From: Ramlibacter monticola
GTDB taxonomy: Bacteria; Pseudomonadota; Gammaproteobacteria; Burkholderiales; Burkholderiaceae_C
Direction of reading: 5' to 3'
NCBI RefSeq assembly: GCF_016722785.1
Contig: NZ_JAEQNE010000001.1
Location: forward strand, 558,001-622,000
DNA: 64,000 bases
How positions within the stretch are numbered: the stretch's first letter is position 1; each line of letters opens with the position of its first letter. The notes beneath the pieces were generated by a model that worked only from the letters and a program-made list of their open reading frames with translations, did not search any database and was not told the DNA's origin. A program made the translations under genes and the position numbers. Positions 35,057 through 43,621 of the stretch are shown here, piece by piece.

Positions 35057-35983
35057 ATGACAACGGATTCCTCCCACGCGCTGCGGGCGGCCAACCGCCG
35101 CGGCGTGCTCGCGATGGCGGCCGGCATGGCCAGCTTCGTCGCCAACGATGCCCTCGTGAAATACGTCAGCCAGACGCTCCCGGCCTCCGAGCTGATCTTC
35201 GTGCGCGGCGTGCTCGCCAGCCTGCTGCTGCTCGCGGTGGCCCGCGGCCTGGGCGCGCTGCCGCGGCTGCGCTCGCTCGGCGACCGGCGCGTGCTGCTGC
35301 GGGCGCTGTTCGACTCGTTCGCGACGGTCGTCTACCTGAGCTCGCTGTTCCACCTGCCGATCGCGAACGCCACGGCGATCAACATGGCGACGCCCCTGTT
35401 CATCACCCTGTTCGCCGTGCTGGCCTTCAAGGAGCGCGTCGGCGCCAGGCGCTGGCTGGCGATCGCCACCGGCTTCACCGGCGTGCTGCTGGTCGTGCAG
35501 CCGACCGGGGCCGCCTTCAACGCCTACGCCCTGCTGTGCCTGGCCGGCACCCTGCTGCACGCGAGCCGCGACCTGGTCACGCGCACCATCGACCGGGGCA
35601 TCCCGTCGATCCTGATCACGTTCAGCACGGCGCTGTCGGTCACGCTGCTGGCGGGACTGTGGGGCCTGTTCCAGCCCTGGCAAGCCGTGAGCTGGCGGCA
35701 GTTCGGCCTGCTCGCCGCCGCGAGCGTGTTCCTCAGTGGCGGCTACTTCCTGCTGACGGTCAGCATGCGCGCCGGCGAGATGAGCCTGATCGCGCCCTTC
35801 CGCTACGCGGGTCTGCTGTTCGCCGTGCTCCTGGGCTACGCCGTGTGGGGCGACGTGCCGAACGCCGTGGCCTGGGCCGGCATCGCGCTGCTGGTGGGCG
35901 CCGGCCTGTCCATCCTGCACGGGGGGCGGCGAGCCGTGCCGCAGCCGCCGCTGGCCAGCAGCGGCGCGCTTACCGACCCGTGA
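35057..35983 (+). CDS. DMT superfamily (EamA) transporter
   Basis: 308-residue inner-membrane protein with ten helices in two EamA repeats, the second starting near PSILITFSTALSV. Typical elements are ASFVANDALVKYVSQTLPASELIFVRG in the first helices, IANATAINMATPLFITLFAVLAFKERV at the end of the first repeat and MRAGEMSLIAPFRYAGLLFAVLLGY in the second. EamA proteins usually export metabolites. ATG 35057 lies just after the shared FNR-type site. Its 3' end overlaps the convergent crotonase gene by 14 bp. Confidence 0.88.
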   Translation: MTTDSSHALRAANRRGVLAMAAGMASFVANDALVKYVSQTLPASELIFVRGVLASLLLLAVARGLGALPRLRSLGDRRVLLRALFDSFATVVYLSSLFHLPIANATAINMATPLFITLFAVLAFKERVGARRWLAIATGFTGVLLVVQPTGAAFNAYALLCLAGTLLHASRDLVTRTIDRGIPSILITFSTALSVTLLAGLWGLFQPWQAVSWRQFGLLAAASVFLSGGYFLLTVSMRAGEMSLIAPFRYAGLLFAVLLGYAVWGDVPNAVAWAGIALLVGAGLSILHGGRRAVPQPPLASSGALTDP

Positions 35984-36767
35984 ACTTCGGCTTGCGCTTT
36001 TCCATGAAGGCCGTGCGGCCCTCGACGTAGTCCGCGCTCGCGAAGCAGCGCGCCACCACCTCCCGGCACAGGCGGGCGTCGCGTTCGGATTCGTCCTTCA
36101 GCGCCTGCGCCACCAGCGTCTTGATCGAGGCGACCGTCAGCGGCGCATTGGCCGCGATGGTGGCGGCGCAATCCCGCACGTACGACTCCAGCCCGTCCAC
36201 CGGCACCAGCCGGTTCACCAGGCCCATCGCCGCCGCTTCCTCCGCCGCGAACTGCCGCGCCGTGTAGAAGATCTCGCGCGCGAACGACGGCCCGACCACG
36301 TCCACCAGCTTGCGCACGCCCTCGAACGCATAGCCGAGGCCCAGCTTCGCCGCCGGCACGGCGAAGACCGAGTCTGCCGAGGCGATGCGCAGGTCGCACG
36401 ACAGCGCGATCGCGACGCCTCCGCCCACGCAGAAGCCGCGGATCATCGCGATCGTGGGCTTGTTCACTTCCGACAGGGCGTGGGTCGCCGCATGCGCCAC
36501 CTCGTCGTAGGCGCGCACGGTCTGCTCGCTCGAACGCTTCTCCTCGAACTCGGAGATGTCGGCGCCGGACACGAAGGCCTTGTCGCCCGCGCCCTTCAGC
36601 ACGATCACGCGCACCTCGGGGTCGGCGGCGAAGGCGCTCACCGCCTCGTACAGCCCCTTCCACATGGCCAGCGACATGGCGTTGCGCCGCGCCTGGTTGT
36701 CGAAGGTGATCCAGCCGATCGCGCCGTCCTTCTGCGCGAGCGTTCTCTTCATGGCGGCGCTGCTCAT
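35970..36767 (-). CDS. Crotonase-superfamily protein (enoyl-CoA hydratase/isomerase-like, atypical active site)
   Basis: 265-residue crotonase-fold protein. The oxyanion-hole segments are present (SGADISEFE and GFCVGGGVAIA), as is CDLRIASADSVFAVPAAKLG. The two catalytic glutamates of classical enoyl-CoA hydratases are replaced: the first (GGGxE) is Ala in GGGVA, the second (PE) is Ala in VPAAKLG. Hydration by the usual mechanism is therefore unlikely; hydrolase, decarboxylase or isomerase activity on a CoA thioester is possible. The start overlaps the CaiB-family stop (ATGA, 36764-36767); a second Met five codons on is an alternative. Last gene of the ABC/CoA-transferase operon. Confidence 0.85.
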   Translation of the reverse strand: MSSAAMKRTLAQKDGAIGWITFDNQARRNAMSLAMWKGLYEAVSAFAADPEVRVIVLKGAGDKAFVSGADISEFEEKRSSEQTVRAYDEVAHAATHALSEVNKPTIAMIRGFCVGGGVAIALSCDLRIASADSVFAVPAAKLGLGYAFEGVRKLVDVVGPSFAREIFYTARQFAAEEAAAMGLVNRLVPVDGLESYVRDCAATIAANAPLTVASIKTLVAQALKDESERDARLCREVVARCFASADYVEGRTAFMEKRKPKFTGR

Positions 36768-37969
36768 GCCGGTACTTCCGCCGCGCGGACCACGCCGTCC
36801 GCCACCAGGGCGCCGACCTGCGCCTGCGTGTAGCCGAGGTCGCGCAGCACCTCCGCGGTGTGCTGCCCGTGCAGTGGCGCCGGCTTGCGGATCTGCGTGA
36901 GCTCGCCCGTGGACTTCACCGGCAGGCCCAACGTCTTCATCGGCCCGATCACGGGATGCTCGATGTCGTACACCATCCGGCGGTGCTGCACGTGCGGGTC
37001 CGCCAGGGTCTGGTCGTAGGTGTAGACCGGGCCGCCCGGCACGCCGGCGGCATCGAGCTTCTCCACCCAGTGCGCGGTGGGCTGGGTCGTCGTGACCTCC
37101 TCGATCAGCGCCTCCAGGGCGTCGGCGTTCTTCACGCGCAGCGGATTGCGCTCGAAGCGCGGGTCTTCCAGCCAGTGCGGCTGCTCGACGACCTGGGTGA
37201 CGAAGGCGCGCCACAGCTTGTCGCCGGAGGCCCCCACCGTGACGTAGCCGTCCTTCGTGCGGAAGGCCTGGTAGGGCGCGGAGCGGCGGTGGCGCGTGCC
37301 GGTGGCCGTCGGCAGTTCGCCGTTGCCGAAGTAGGCGCCGAACTCCCAGATGCTCCACGCCATGCCCGCTTCCAGCAGCGAGGTCTCGATGTACTGGCCC
37401 TGGCCGTGGCGCAGCTTGCCGATGAAGGCGCCGAGGATGCCGTACAGCGTGGTCACGCCGCAGGCGATGTCGTTCATCGCGATGCCGACCTTGGCCGGAC
37501 GGCCGCCCGGGTGCCCCGTCATCATCATGATCCCGGACATGCCCTGGGCGATGATGTCGAAGCCGCCCTTCCTGCCGTAGGGGCCGGTCTGCCCGAAGCC
37601 GGACATGGAGGCGTAGATGATTCCCGGGTTGACCTGCTTCAGGGCCTCGTAGTCGATGCCCAGCTTCTTCACCACGCCCGGGCGGAAGTTCTCCATCACG
37701 ATGTCGCAGCCCGCGGCCAGCTTCAGCACGATTTCCTTTCCCGCGGGCGCCTTCATGTCGACCGAGATGCTCTTCTTGTTCCGGTTCAGCACGGCGAAGC
37801 AGTAGGACTCGTCGTTGACCTTGGGTTCGAAGTTGCGGGTGCTGTCGCCCTCGAGGCTCTCCAGCTTGATCACCTCGGCGCCCAGGTCGCCCAGCACCAT
37901 GCTGCAGTAGGGCCCCGCCATGACGTTGGTGAGGTCGAGAACGCGGATGCCTTCGAGGGGAAGCGGCAT
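36764..37969 (-). CDS. CaiB/BaiF family CoA-transferase (class III)
   Basis: 401-residue family III CoA-transferase that moves CoA between carboxylic acids through an aspartyl-CoA thioester. It begins MPLPLEGIRVLDLTNVMAGP, has the GAEVIKLES and ENFRPGVVKKLGIDYEAL blocks, and the expected nucleophile Asp in GGFDIIAQGMSG. The GSA-type C-terminal lobe contains AGVPGGPVYTYDQTLADPH. It lies 26 bp after the ABC ATPase gene and is translationally coupled to the crotonase gene, so the three functions belong to one operon. Formyl-, succinyl- or carnitine-type donors are all possible. Confidence 0.9.
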   Translation of the reverse strand: MPLPLEGIRVLDLTNVMAGPYCSMVLGDLGAEVIKLESLEGDSTRNFEPKVNDESYCFAVLNRNKKSISVDMKAPAGKEIVLKLAAGCDIVMENFRPGVVKKLGIDYEALKQVNPGIIYASMSGFGQTGPYGRKGGFDIIAQGMSGIMMMTGHPGGRPAKVGIAMNDIACGVTTLYGILGAFIGKLRHGQGQYIETSLLEAGMAWSIWEFGAYFGNGELPTATGTRHRRSAPYQAFRTKDGYVTVGASGDKLWRAFVTQVVEQPHWLEDPRFERNPLRVKNADALEALIEEVTTTQPTAHWVEKLDAAGVPGGPVYTYDQTLADPHVQHRRMVYDIEHPVIGPMKTLGLPVKSTGELTQIRKPAPLHGQHTAEVLRDLGYTQAQVGALVADGVVRAAEVPA

Positions 37970-37995
37970 GGAACGATTTTCCTTCGGTTGACGGT

Positions 37996-39069
37996 CTAAT
38001 TGGAAACGAGCGTGATCTGCGAGGTGTCGATCTCGGCGTAGATCGCCTGGCCGACCTCGAACACTTCGCCGGGCCGGGCGCTGACGCGGATGGGCTCCAG
38101 CGCCGGACCGAGGTGGATGTGGTAATCCCAGGACTCGCCGAGATAGGAGCGGCGCTGGATGCTGGCCTCCACGCAGCAACGCGCATCCCGCTCGGCGGGG
38201 CGGTCGCGCAGCAGCTGGATGGCCTGCGGGCGGATCGAGACCTGCACTTCGTCGGGCAGCCGCCCGTCCGGCGCCAGGGCGCGCGAAGGCAGGCGCAGCC
38301 CGCCGAAATCGACGACGTCGTCGCTGCGCCTGCCGGTCAGCAGGTTGGTGCGGCCGATGAAGCCCGCCACGAAGCGCGTGCGCGGGCGGGCGTACAGATC
38401 GAAGGGCGCGTCGATCTGCTCGATGCGGCCCTGGTTCATGACGGCGATGCGGTCCGAGGTCACCATGGCCTCGGCCTGGTCGTGCGTGACATACACCATG
38501 GTCATGTCGAACTCGTCGTGCAGGCGGCGGATCTCGAAGCGCATCTCCTCGCGCAGGTTGGCGTCCAGGTTGGACAGCGGCTCGTCGAGCAGCAGCACCT
38601 TCGGGTTGACGACGATGGCGCGGGCCAGCGCGACGCGCTGCTGCTGGCCCCCGCTCAGTTCCGCCGGATAGCGGTCGCGCAGGGCGCGCAGCTTCACCAC
38701 GTCGAGGATCTGGTCGACCCGGCGCTGCGCCTCGGCCGCCGGCACCTTCTGCAGCTTCAATCCGAAGGCGACGTTCTCGCCCACCGTCATATTCGGCCAG
38801 ATCGCGTAGCTCTGGAAGATCATCGACATGCCGCGCTTCTCGGGCGGCAGGCTGGACTGGGCCGAGGAGATCACCTTGCCGTCGAGTTCTATGCTTCCCG
38901 CACTCGGGTTGATGAACCCCGCGATCATGCGCAGCGTCGTGGTCTTGCCGCAGCCCGAAGGCCCCAGCAGCGACACCAGTTCGCCGTCGCGCAGGGTGAG
39001 ATTCAGGCCGTCCACCACCGTGAACTTTCCGAACATCTTGCTCACGTTGCGCAAGACCAATTGGCTCAT
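37996..39069 (-). CDS. ABC transporter ATP-binding protein (FbpC/PotA type)
   Basis: 357-residue ATPase with Walker A GPSGCGKTTT, Q-loop IFQSYAIWPN, signature LSGGQQQRVALARA, Walker B LLLDEPLSNLD and switch His in VTHDQAEAM. A C-terminal TOBE-type regulatory domain of about 120 residues follows (VQVSIRPQAIQLL). This places it in the ferric/polyamine/2-aminoethylphosphonate group. GGGGAGG lies six bases before ATG 39069. It is the third gene of the receptor-permease-ATPase set; downstream is the CoA-transferase gene. Confidence 0.93.
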   Translation of the reverse strand: MSQLVLRNVSKMFGKFTVVDGLNLTLRDGELVSLLGPSGCGKTTTLRMIAGFINPSAGSIELDGKVISSAQSSLPPEKRGMSMIFQSYAIWPNMTVGENVAFGLKLQKVPAAEAQRRVDQILDVVKLRALRDRYPAELSGGQQQRVALARAIVVNPKVLLLDEPLSNLDANLREEMRFEIRRLHDEFDMTMVYVTHDQAEAMVTSDRIAVMNQGRIEQIDAPFDLYARPRTRFVAGFIGRTNLLTGRRSDDVVDFGGLRLPSRALAPDGRLPDEVQVSIRPQAIQLLRDRPAERDARCCVEASIQRRSYLGESWDYHIHLGPALEPIRVSARPGEVFEVGQAIYAEIDTSQITLVSN

Positions 39070-39157
39070 GAAGTACCTCCCCCAGGCTGCGTCTTCGACT
39101 CCGGCTCCCCCCTCCGCGAGCGCAGGGGGCGAGCGCCTTCGGGCGGCCGTGCGGCGC

Positions 39158-40909
39158 TCACGCGACGGTCCTCCTCAGCATGAAGTCGCGCCCCATCAGG
39201 CGGAAGCCCGCCAGGATCAGGGCCACCGTGATCACCACCAGCACCAGGCCGATCGAGGCCAGCGTCTCGAAGTTGCCCTCGTCGCTCTTGTCGAACAGCA
39301 GCACCGAGAGCACCTGCGTGTCGATCGAGTACAGGAAGATCGCGGTGCTCAGCTCGCGCGTGGCGGGGATGAACACCAGGATGAAGGCGCCGGCCATGCT
39401 GCGCTTCAGCACCGGCAGCACCACGTGCCGGATGGCGGCCAGACGGGAGCCGCCCAGCGTGCGCACGGCCTCTTCCAATTCCGGGTTGATGCTGCGGATC
39501 GCCGCGTTGCTGTTGACGAAGGCGATCGGCAGGAAGCGCGTGGTGAAGGCAAGGACGAGGATCCAGGCCGTCCCGTACAGCAGCAGCGGCGGCCGCGTGT
39601 AGGCGGCGTAGAAGCCGATGGCGAGCACGATGCCCGGCACCACGAAAGGCGCCATGGTCAGGAAGCCCAGCGCGCTGCCGACGTGCCGGTTCACCAGGTT
39701 GCGGTTGGTGACATAGGCGATGCACATCGCCAGCACCAGCGCGATCAGCGAGGCCGCGCCGGCGTAGAGGAAGGTGTGCAGCGTGGCCGTGCGCGTCAGC
39801 GCGTTCTCGAACACGATCGCGTAGACGTTGCGGAACGTGAGGTTGTCCAGCGACCAGCCGCGGCCCCAGGCCTTGGCGAAGGCGGCCTGGCAGATCACCA
39901 CCAGCGGCAGGAAGAAGGACAGCGTCGTGACCAGCAGGCACCAGCCCAGCACGGCCCACCTCCACGGCCCCAGCGCGATGGAGCGCCGCTCGCCGCCCTT
40001 GCCCGTGAGCGACACGTAGCCCTTGCGGTGCGTGATGCGCCGTTGCAGCCAGAACAGCAGGATGGTGATCGCCAGCAGGGGCATGGCGTACGCCGCCGCC
40101 AGGCCCACCTTGGGCGGGAACTCGAAGAACTGCCACAACTGCGTCGTCACCACGTGGAAGCGCGCCGGCAGCGCCAGCAGCGCCGGCGAGCCGAACAGGG
40201 CGATCGCCTCGAGGAACACCAGGATGAAGGCGCCCAGGATCGACGGCAGCACCAGCGGCAGCGTGACCAGGAAGGTCGTCCTGAGATGCCCCGCCCCGAG
40301 GATGTTCGCCGCGTCCTCCATCTCGGAGGAGACCAGGTCCAGCGCCGACTTGGTCAGCACGAAGACGTAGGGAAAGCTGTAGCAGGCCACCACCAGCACC
40401 AGCCCCGGCATCGAGTAGATGTTGAAGGGGCCCTTGTCGGCGCCGGTCAGCGCCACCACCACCTTGTTGAGCCAGCCGGCGTTGGGGCCCGCCAGCAGGA
40501 TCCAGCCGACCGCGCCGAGGTAGGGCGGGATGATGAAGGTGCCGAGGATCGCGATCCAGACCAGCCCCTTGCAGGGCATGTCGGTCCGCGACAGCGCCCA
40601 GGCCATGGGCACGCCGAACAGGAGGCACAGCGCGCCGGCCGACACGCCGAGGACCAGCGAGTTGAGGAGGGCCTCGATGTGCCGGCTGCGCCCGTAGGCC
40701 CCGACGTAGTTGGCCAGCGTGAAGGCGCCGTTGGCATCCTGGAAGCTGACCGCGAACAGGCGCACCAGCGGATTGACCACGAGGAAGACCAGGACCGCAA
40801 TGGCGGCGAGCCAGACCAGCGAGGTCTTGTCCCAGTGCCTCCAGCGCTGCGCGAGGCCGCCGCCGGACGGCAGCGCGGCTTCCTCCAGGGCGGTCTTGGC
40901 GTAGGCCAT
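39158..40909 (-). CDS. ABC transporter permease (fused, FbpB-like)
   Basis: 583-residue protein with 12 predicted helices and two BPD_transp_1 domains, the fused arrangement of FbpB/SfuB ferric permeases. Each half has an EAA-type loop: DAANILGAGHLRTTFLVTLPLVLPS in the first and EEAVRTLGGSRLAAIRHVVLPVLK in the second. There is no signal peptide; the N-terminal 30 residues are cytosolic. It lies 20 bp after the receptor gene and 88 bp before the ATPase gene. The extended spacing to the ATPase contains GC-rich DNA but no clear terminator. Confidence 0.93.
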   Translation of the reverse strand: MAYAKTALEEAALPSGGGLAQRWRHWDKTSLVWLAAIAVLVFLVVNPLVRLFAVSFQDANGAFTLANYVGAYGRSRHIEALLNSLVLGVSAGALCLLFGVPMAWALSRTDMPCKGLVWIAILGTFIIPPYLGAVGWILLAGPNAGWLNKVVVALTGADKGPFNIYSMPGLVLVVACYSFPYVFVLTKSALDLVSSEMEDAANILGAGHLRTTFLVTLPLVLPSILGAFILVFLEAIALFGSPALLALPARFHVVTTQLWQFFEFPPKVGLAAAYAMPLLAITILLFWLQRRITHRKGYVSLTGKGGERRSIALGPWRWAVLGWCLLVTTLSFFLPLVVICQAAFAKAWGRGWSLDNLTFRNVYAIVFENALTRTATLHTFLYAGAASLIALVLAMCIAYVTNRNLVNRHVGSALGFLTMAPFVVPGIVLAIGFYAAYTRPPLLLYGTAWILVLAFTTRFLPIAFVNSNAAIRSINPELEEAVRTLGGSRLAAIRHVVLPVLKRSMAGAFILVFIPATRELSTAIFLYSIDTQVLSVLLFDKSDEGNFETLASIGLVLVVITVALILAGFRLMGRDFMLRRTVA

Positions 40910-40929
40910 CTACTGCTTCGGCCCTTGCT

Positions 40930-41979
40930 TCAGACGCCGAAGGTGTCGCGGAACTTTTCCTTGACCTCCGGGATGCCCTTGGTGATCTCGTCCTCCGTCG
41001 GACGCACCACCTTGATCTGCTCCAGCGGCTTGGCGCCGGCCCCGGGCGCCACGCCCTTCACCACCGACAGCGAGTGCGACTTGACCTGGATCTCGCCGGC
41101 TTCCTTCGACAGCAGGTACTCCATGTACAGCTTGCCGGCGTTCGGCGAGGGCGCGTTCTTCGGGATGCCGCTGGCCGACACCATCAGCAGCGCGCCATCG
41201 GTGGGGTACACCACCGCGAGCGGGTTGCCCTTGTCGCGCGACAGCAGGGTGGTGGCCTCGGGACCCGCCGCCACCAGCCGCTCCTTGGAATTGAGCATGG
41301 TCACCGTGTCGTTGACCGAGCGGCCGATCTGCGGCTGGTTCTTCTCGAGCTTCGTGAAGTAGTCCCAGCCATAGAGCTTCTGCATCAGCACCACCCAGGT
41401 GCCCACGTAGCCGCTGTAGGCGGGATGGCCGATGGAGACCTTGCCCTTCCACTTCGGATCGAGCAGGTCGGGCCAGTTCTTCGGTGCGTCCTTCTCCTGC
41501 ACCTCCGCCGTGTTGTAGGTCAGGAGCATCAGGGCCGCGGCCGTCACCCAGTACTGGCCGTCCTTGTCGTTGTAGGCCTTCAGCGAGTCCACCATCTGGG
41601 CGGCGTTGTGCGGCCTGTAGTCGAGCAGCAGGCCCTTCTTCTTCAGCTCGGGGTAGTGGCTGACGTCGGTGCTGCTGAAGACCGAGGCCACCGGCGCGTT
41701 GGCCTGCATGTCCTGCTGCAGTCGCTGGAAGGCCACCTGCGCGGTGGTGCGCACGAAGTTGCACTTGAGGCCCGGGTACTTCTTCTCGAAGCCGGCGCAC
41801 AGGGCCGCCGCTTCGTCGGTGTTGTAGTGCGCCGTGTAGACGGTGACCGGCTTTTCCTTCTTCGCGGCCTCGTACAGATCCTTTTCCCAGGGCTGCATCT
41901 GCTGCGCGAGGACCGGGGACGCCGCCAGCGCGGCCGCCGCCGCGCCCGCCAGGATCCACTTGGTGAGGTTCCGGTTCAC
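40930..41979 (-). CDS. ABC transporter substrate-binding protein (extracellular solute-binding family 1)
   Basis: 349-residue periplasmic receptor with signal peptide VNRNLTKWILAGAAAAALAA and cleavage after SPVLAQ. The mature start PVTVYTAHYNTDEAAALCAGFEKKYPG follows the FbpA-like fold, but the Tyr pair that binds iron in FutA proteins is not evident; the equivalent late region reads AAGPEATTLLSRD. The ligand may thus be organic. GTG 41979 was chosen because GGGAG lies six bases upstream; an ATG at 42039 would add 20 residues in front of the signal and has no ribosome-binding site. First gene of the five-gene operon. Confidence 0.88.
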   Translation of the reverse strand: MNRNLTKWILAGAAAAALAASPVLAQQMQPWEKDLYEAAKKEKPVTVYTAHYNTDEAAALCAGFEKKYPGLKCNFVRTTAQVAFQRLQQDMQANAPVASVFSSTDVSHYPELKKKGLLLDYRPHNAAQMVDSLKAYNDKDGQYWVTAAALMLLTYNTAEVQEKDAPKNWPDLLDPKWKGKVSIGHPAYSGYVGTWVVLMQKLYGWDYFTKLEKNQPQIGRSVNDTVTMLNSKERLVAAGPEATTLLSRDKGNPLAVVYPTDGALLMVSASGIPKNAPSPNAGKLYMEYLLSKEAGEIQVKSHSLSVVKGVAPGAGAKPLEQIKVVRPTEDEITKGIPEVKEKFRDTFGV

Positions 41980-42031
41980 GCATGCTCCCAGCGGCGCGGC
42001 CGCGTTGTCTCCAGCCGGCCACTCTAGGGTC

Positions 42032-42045
42032 GTTGGCATGCCAAC
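42032..42045. promoter_or_regulatory. Perfect 14-bp palindrome upstream of the ABC/CoA-transferase operon
   Basis: GTTGGCATGCCAAC lies 53 bp before the GTG of the receptor gene. TTGGnATnCCAA-like palindromes are often bound by GntR-family repressors. No regulator gene of that type is adjacent, so this is a candidate operator only. Confidence 0.45.
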
Positions 42046-42102
42046 CGAAATAGGAGTTTCCTTAGGTCAATCCCCGATACCGCAAGCGGCATGGCTGCCC
42101 GA

Positions 42103-43104
42103 TTAGAACGTTTCGGTATCCACTTCGCGGTTCGACTGTTCGCTGTAGCGGTTGCCCGCCACCGTGTGCTGGTTGATCAGCGCGTCGAGCCTGCCGACGA
42201 GGTTCGCGTCCAGGCGCAGGTCGGCCGCCGCGAGGTCTTCGCGCAGGTGCTCCACGCGGGTGGTGCCGGGGATCGGGATGACGTTGTCGCCCCGGTGCAG
42301 CAGCCATGCCAGCGCAAGTTGGGCCGGGGTGCATCCCGCCTCGCGCGCCAGCGCCTTGTACGGCGGCAGCAACTGCAGGTTCCGCGCGTGGTTCTCCGGC
42401 TCGAAGCGCGGCATCGCGCGGCGGATGTCCTTGGCCTCGAAGCTGCCCACGTCGTGGACGGCATCGCACAGGAAGCCGCGCGCCACCGGGCTGAAGGGCA
42501 CGAAGGCGACGCCCAGTTCGCGGCAGGCCGCCAGCATCGCGATCTCCGGATTGCGCGTCCACAGCGAATACTCGTTCTGCACCGCCGCGATGGGATGCAC
42601 GGCGTGCGCCTTGCGCAGCGTGGCGGCGGAAACCTCGGACAGGCCGAGGATGCGAACCTTGCCCTCCTCCACCAGCCGGCTCATCGCCCCCACGCTGTCT
42701 TCGATGGGAACGGCCTTGTCCCAGCGGTGCAGGTAGTACAGGTCGATGACCTCCGTCTGCAGGCGGCGCAGGCTGTCCTCGCAGTTCCTGCGGATCGTGT
42801 CGGGGCGGCCGTCGATCACGCGCTTGAGTATGCCGCTCGCGTCGGGAACGCCCGCGAGGCCGCCCTTGCTGCAGAGGGTGATGTCCTGGCGGTGCGGCTT
42901 GAGCACGCGGCCCACCAGTTCCTCGTTCCTGCCGAAGCCGTAGAGGGCGGCCGTGTCGAACAGCGTGACACCCTGCTCGATGGCGGCGCGCAGCACGCGC
43001 TCGCCCTGCTCTGCGCTGGGCGGGACGCCATACGCATGGCTGAGGTTCATGCAGCCGAAGCCGATGGCGGAGACGGTGAAAGGTCCGAGTTGTCTGTGGT
43101 GCAT
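42103..43104 (-). CDS. Aldo/keto reductase
   Basis: 333-residue NADPH-dependent TIM-barrel reductase. The catalytic tetrad is visible: Asp and Tyr in FDTAALYG, Lys in LCSKGG and His in YYLHRWD. The cofactor region is PIPGTTRVEHLREDLAAADL near the C-terminus. It resembles the AKR13/YakC-type enzymes that reduce aldehydes or act as general detoxifiers. It is 40 bp downstream of the VOC gene and may be co-transcribed with it. The product is cytosolic. Confidence 0.9.
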   Translation of the reverse strand: MHHRQLGPFTVSAIGFGCMNLSHAYGVPPSAEQGERVLRAAIEQGVTLFDTAALYGFGRNEELVGRVLKPHRQDITLCSKGGLAGVPDASGILKRVIDGRPDTIRRNCEDSLRRLQTEVIDLYYLHRWDKAVPIEDSVGAMSRLVEEGKVRILGLSEVSAATLRKAHAVHPIAAVQNEYSLWTRNPEIAMLAACRELGVAFVPFSPVARGFLCDAVHDVGSFEAKDIRRAMPRFEPENHARNLQLLPPYKALAREAGCTPAQLALAWLLHRGDNVIPIPGTTRVEHLREDLAAADLRLDANLVGRLDALINQHTVAGNRYSEQSNREVDTETF

Positions 43105-43144
43105 CGTGCCATTTTCCCGTCATTCGGAAGCGCGCGCGGCGCCC

Positions 43145-43588
43145 CTACTTCGCGAACAGCTTCGTGATGTCCGCGAAGGCCTTGATCTCGATGGCGTTGC
43201 CCGACGGATCCAGGAAGAACATCGTCGCCTGTTCGCCGGGCTGGCCCTGGAAACGGATGTAGGGCTCGATGACGAACTGGGTGCCCCTGGCCTTCAGGCG
43301 CCCGGCCAGCGCCTGCCACTCGGCCAGCGGCAGCACGATGCCGAAATGGCGCACCGGCACGCCGTGGCCGTCCACGGCGTTGCGCTGCGCCGCCCCGGTC
43401 TCGGAAGGCGCCAGGTGCGCCACGATCTGGTGGCCGTAGAAGTTGAAGTCGATCCATTCGTCCGAGCTGCGGCCTTCGGGGCAGCCGAGCGTCTGGCCGT
43501 AGAACTGGCGCGCCGCCGCGAGGTCGTGCACCGGGAAGGCCAGGTGGAAGGGAGACAGCGGGGCGGGGTTGGTGACGGGAGCTTGCAT
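43145..43588 (-). CDS. VOC (glyoxalase/bleomycin resistance/dioxygenase) family protein
   Basis: 147-residue protein with two beta-alpha-beta-beta-beta modules. [23 protein letters not shown] gives a His ligand near the N-terminus, and [15 protein letters not shown] contains the C-terminal Glu ligand, so a metal site is plausible. VRHFGIVLP supplies another His. The family is diverse (isomerases, epimerases, dioxygenases, resistance proteins); no substrate can be assigned. It lies 33 bp downstream of the dehydrogenase gene, so it may belong to the same long minus-strand unit. Confidence 0.85.
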   Translation of the reverse strand: MQAPVTNPAPLSPFHLAFPVHDLAAARQFYGQTLGCPEGRSSDEWIDFNFYGHQIVAHLAPSETGAAQRNAVDGHGVPVRHFGIVLPLAEWQALAGRLKARGTQFVIEPYIRFQGQPGEQATMFFLDPSGNAIEIKAFADITKLFAK

Positions 43589-43621
43589 GAGGAATGAGGA
43601 GTAATACTGCGACGCGCCAGC

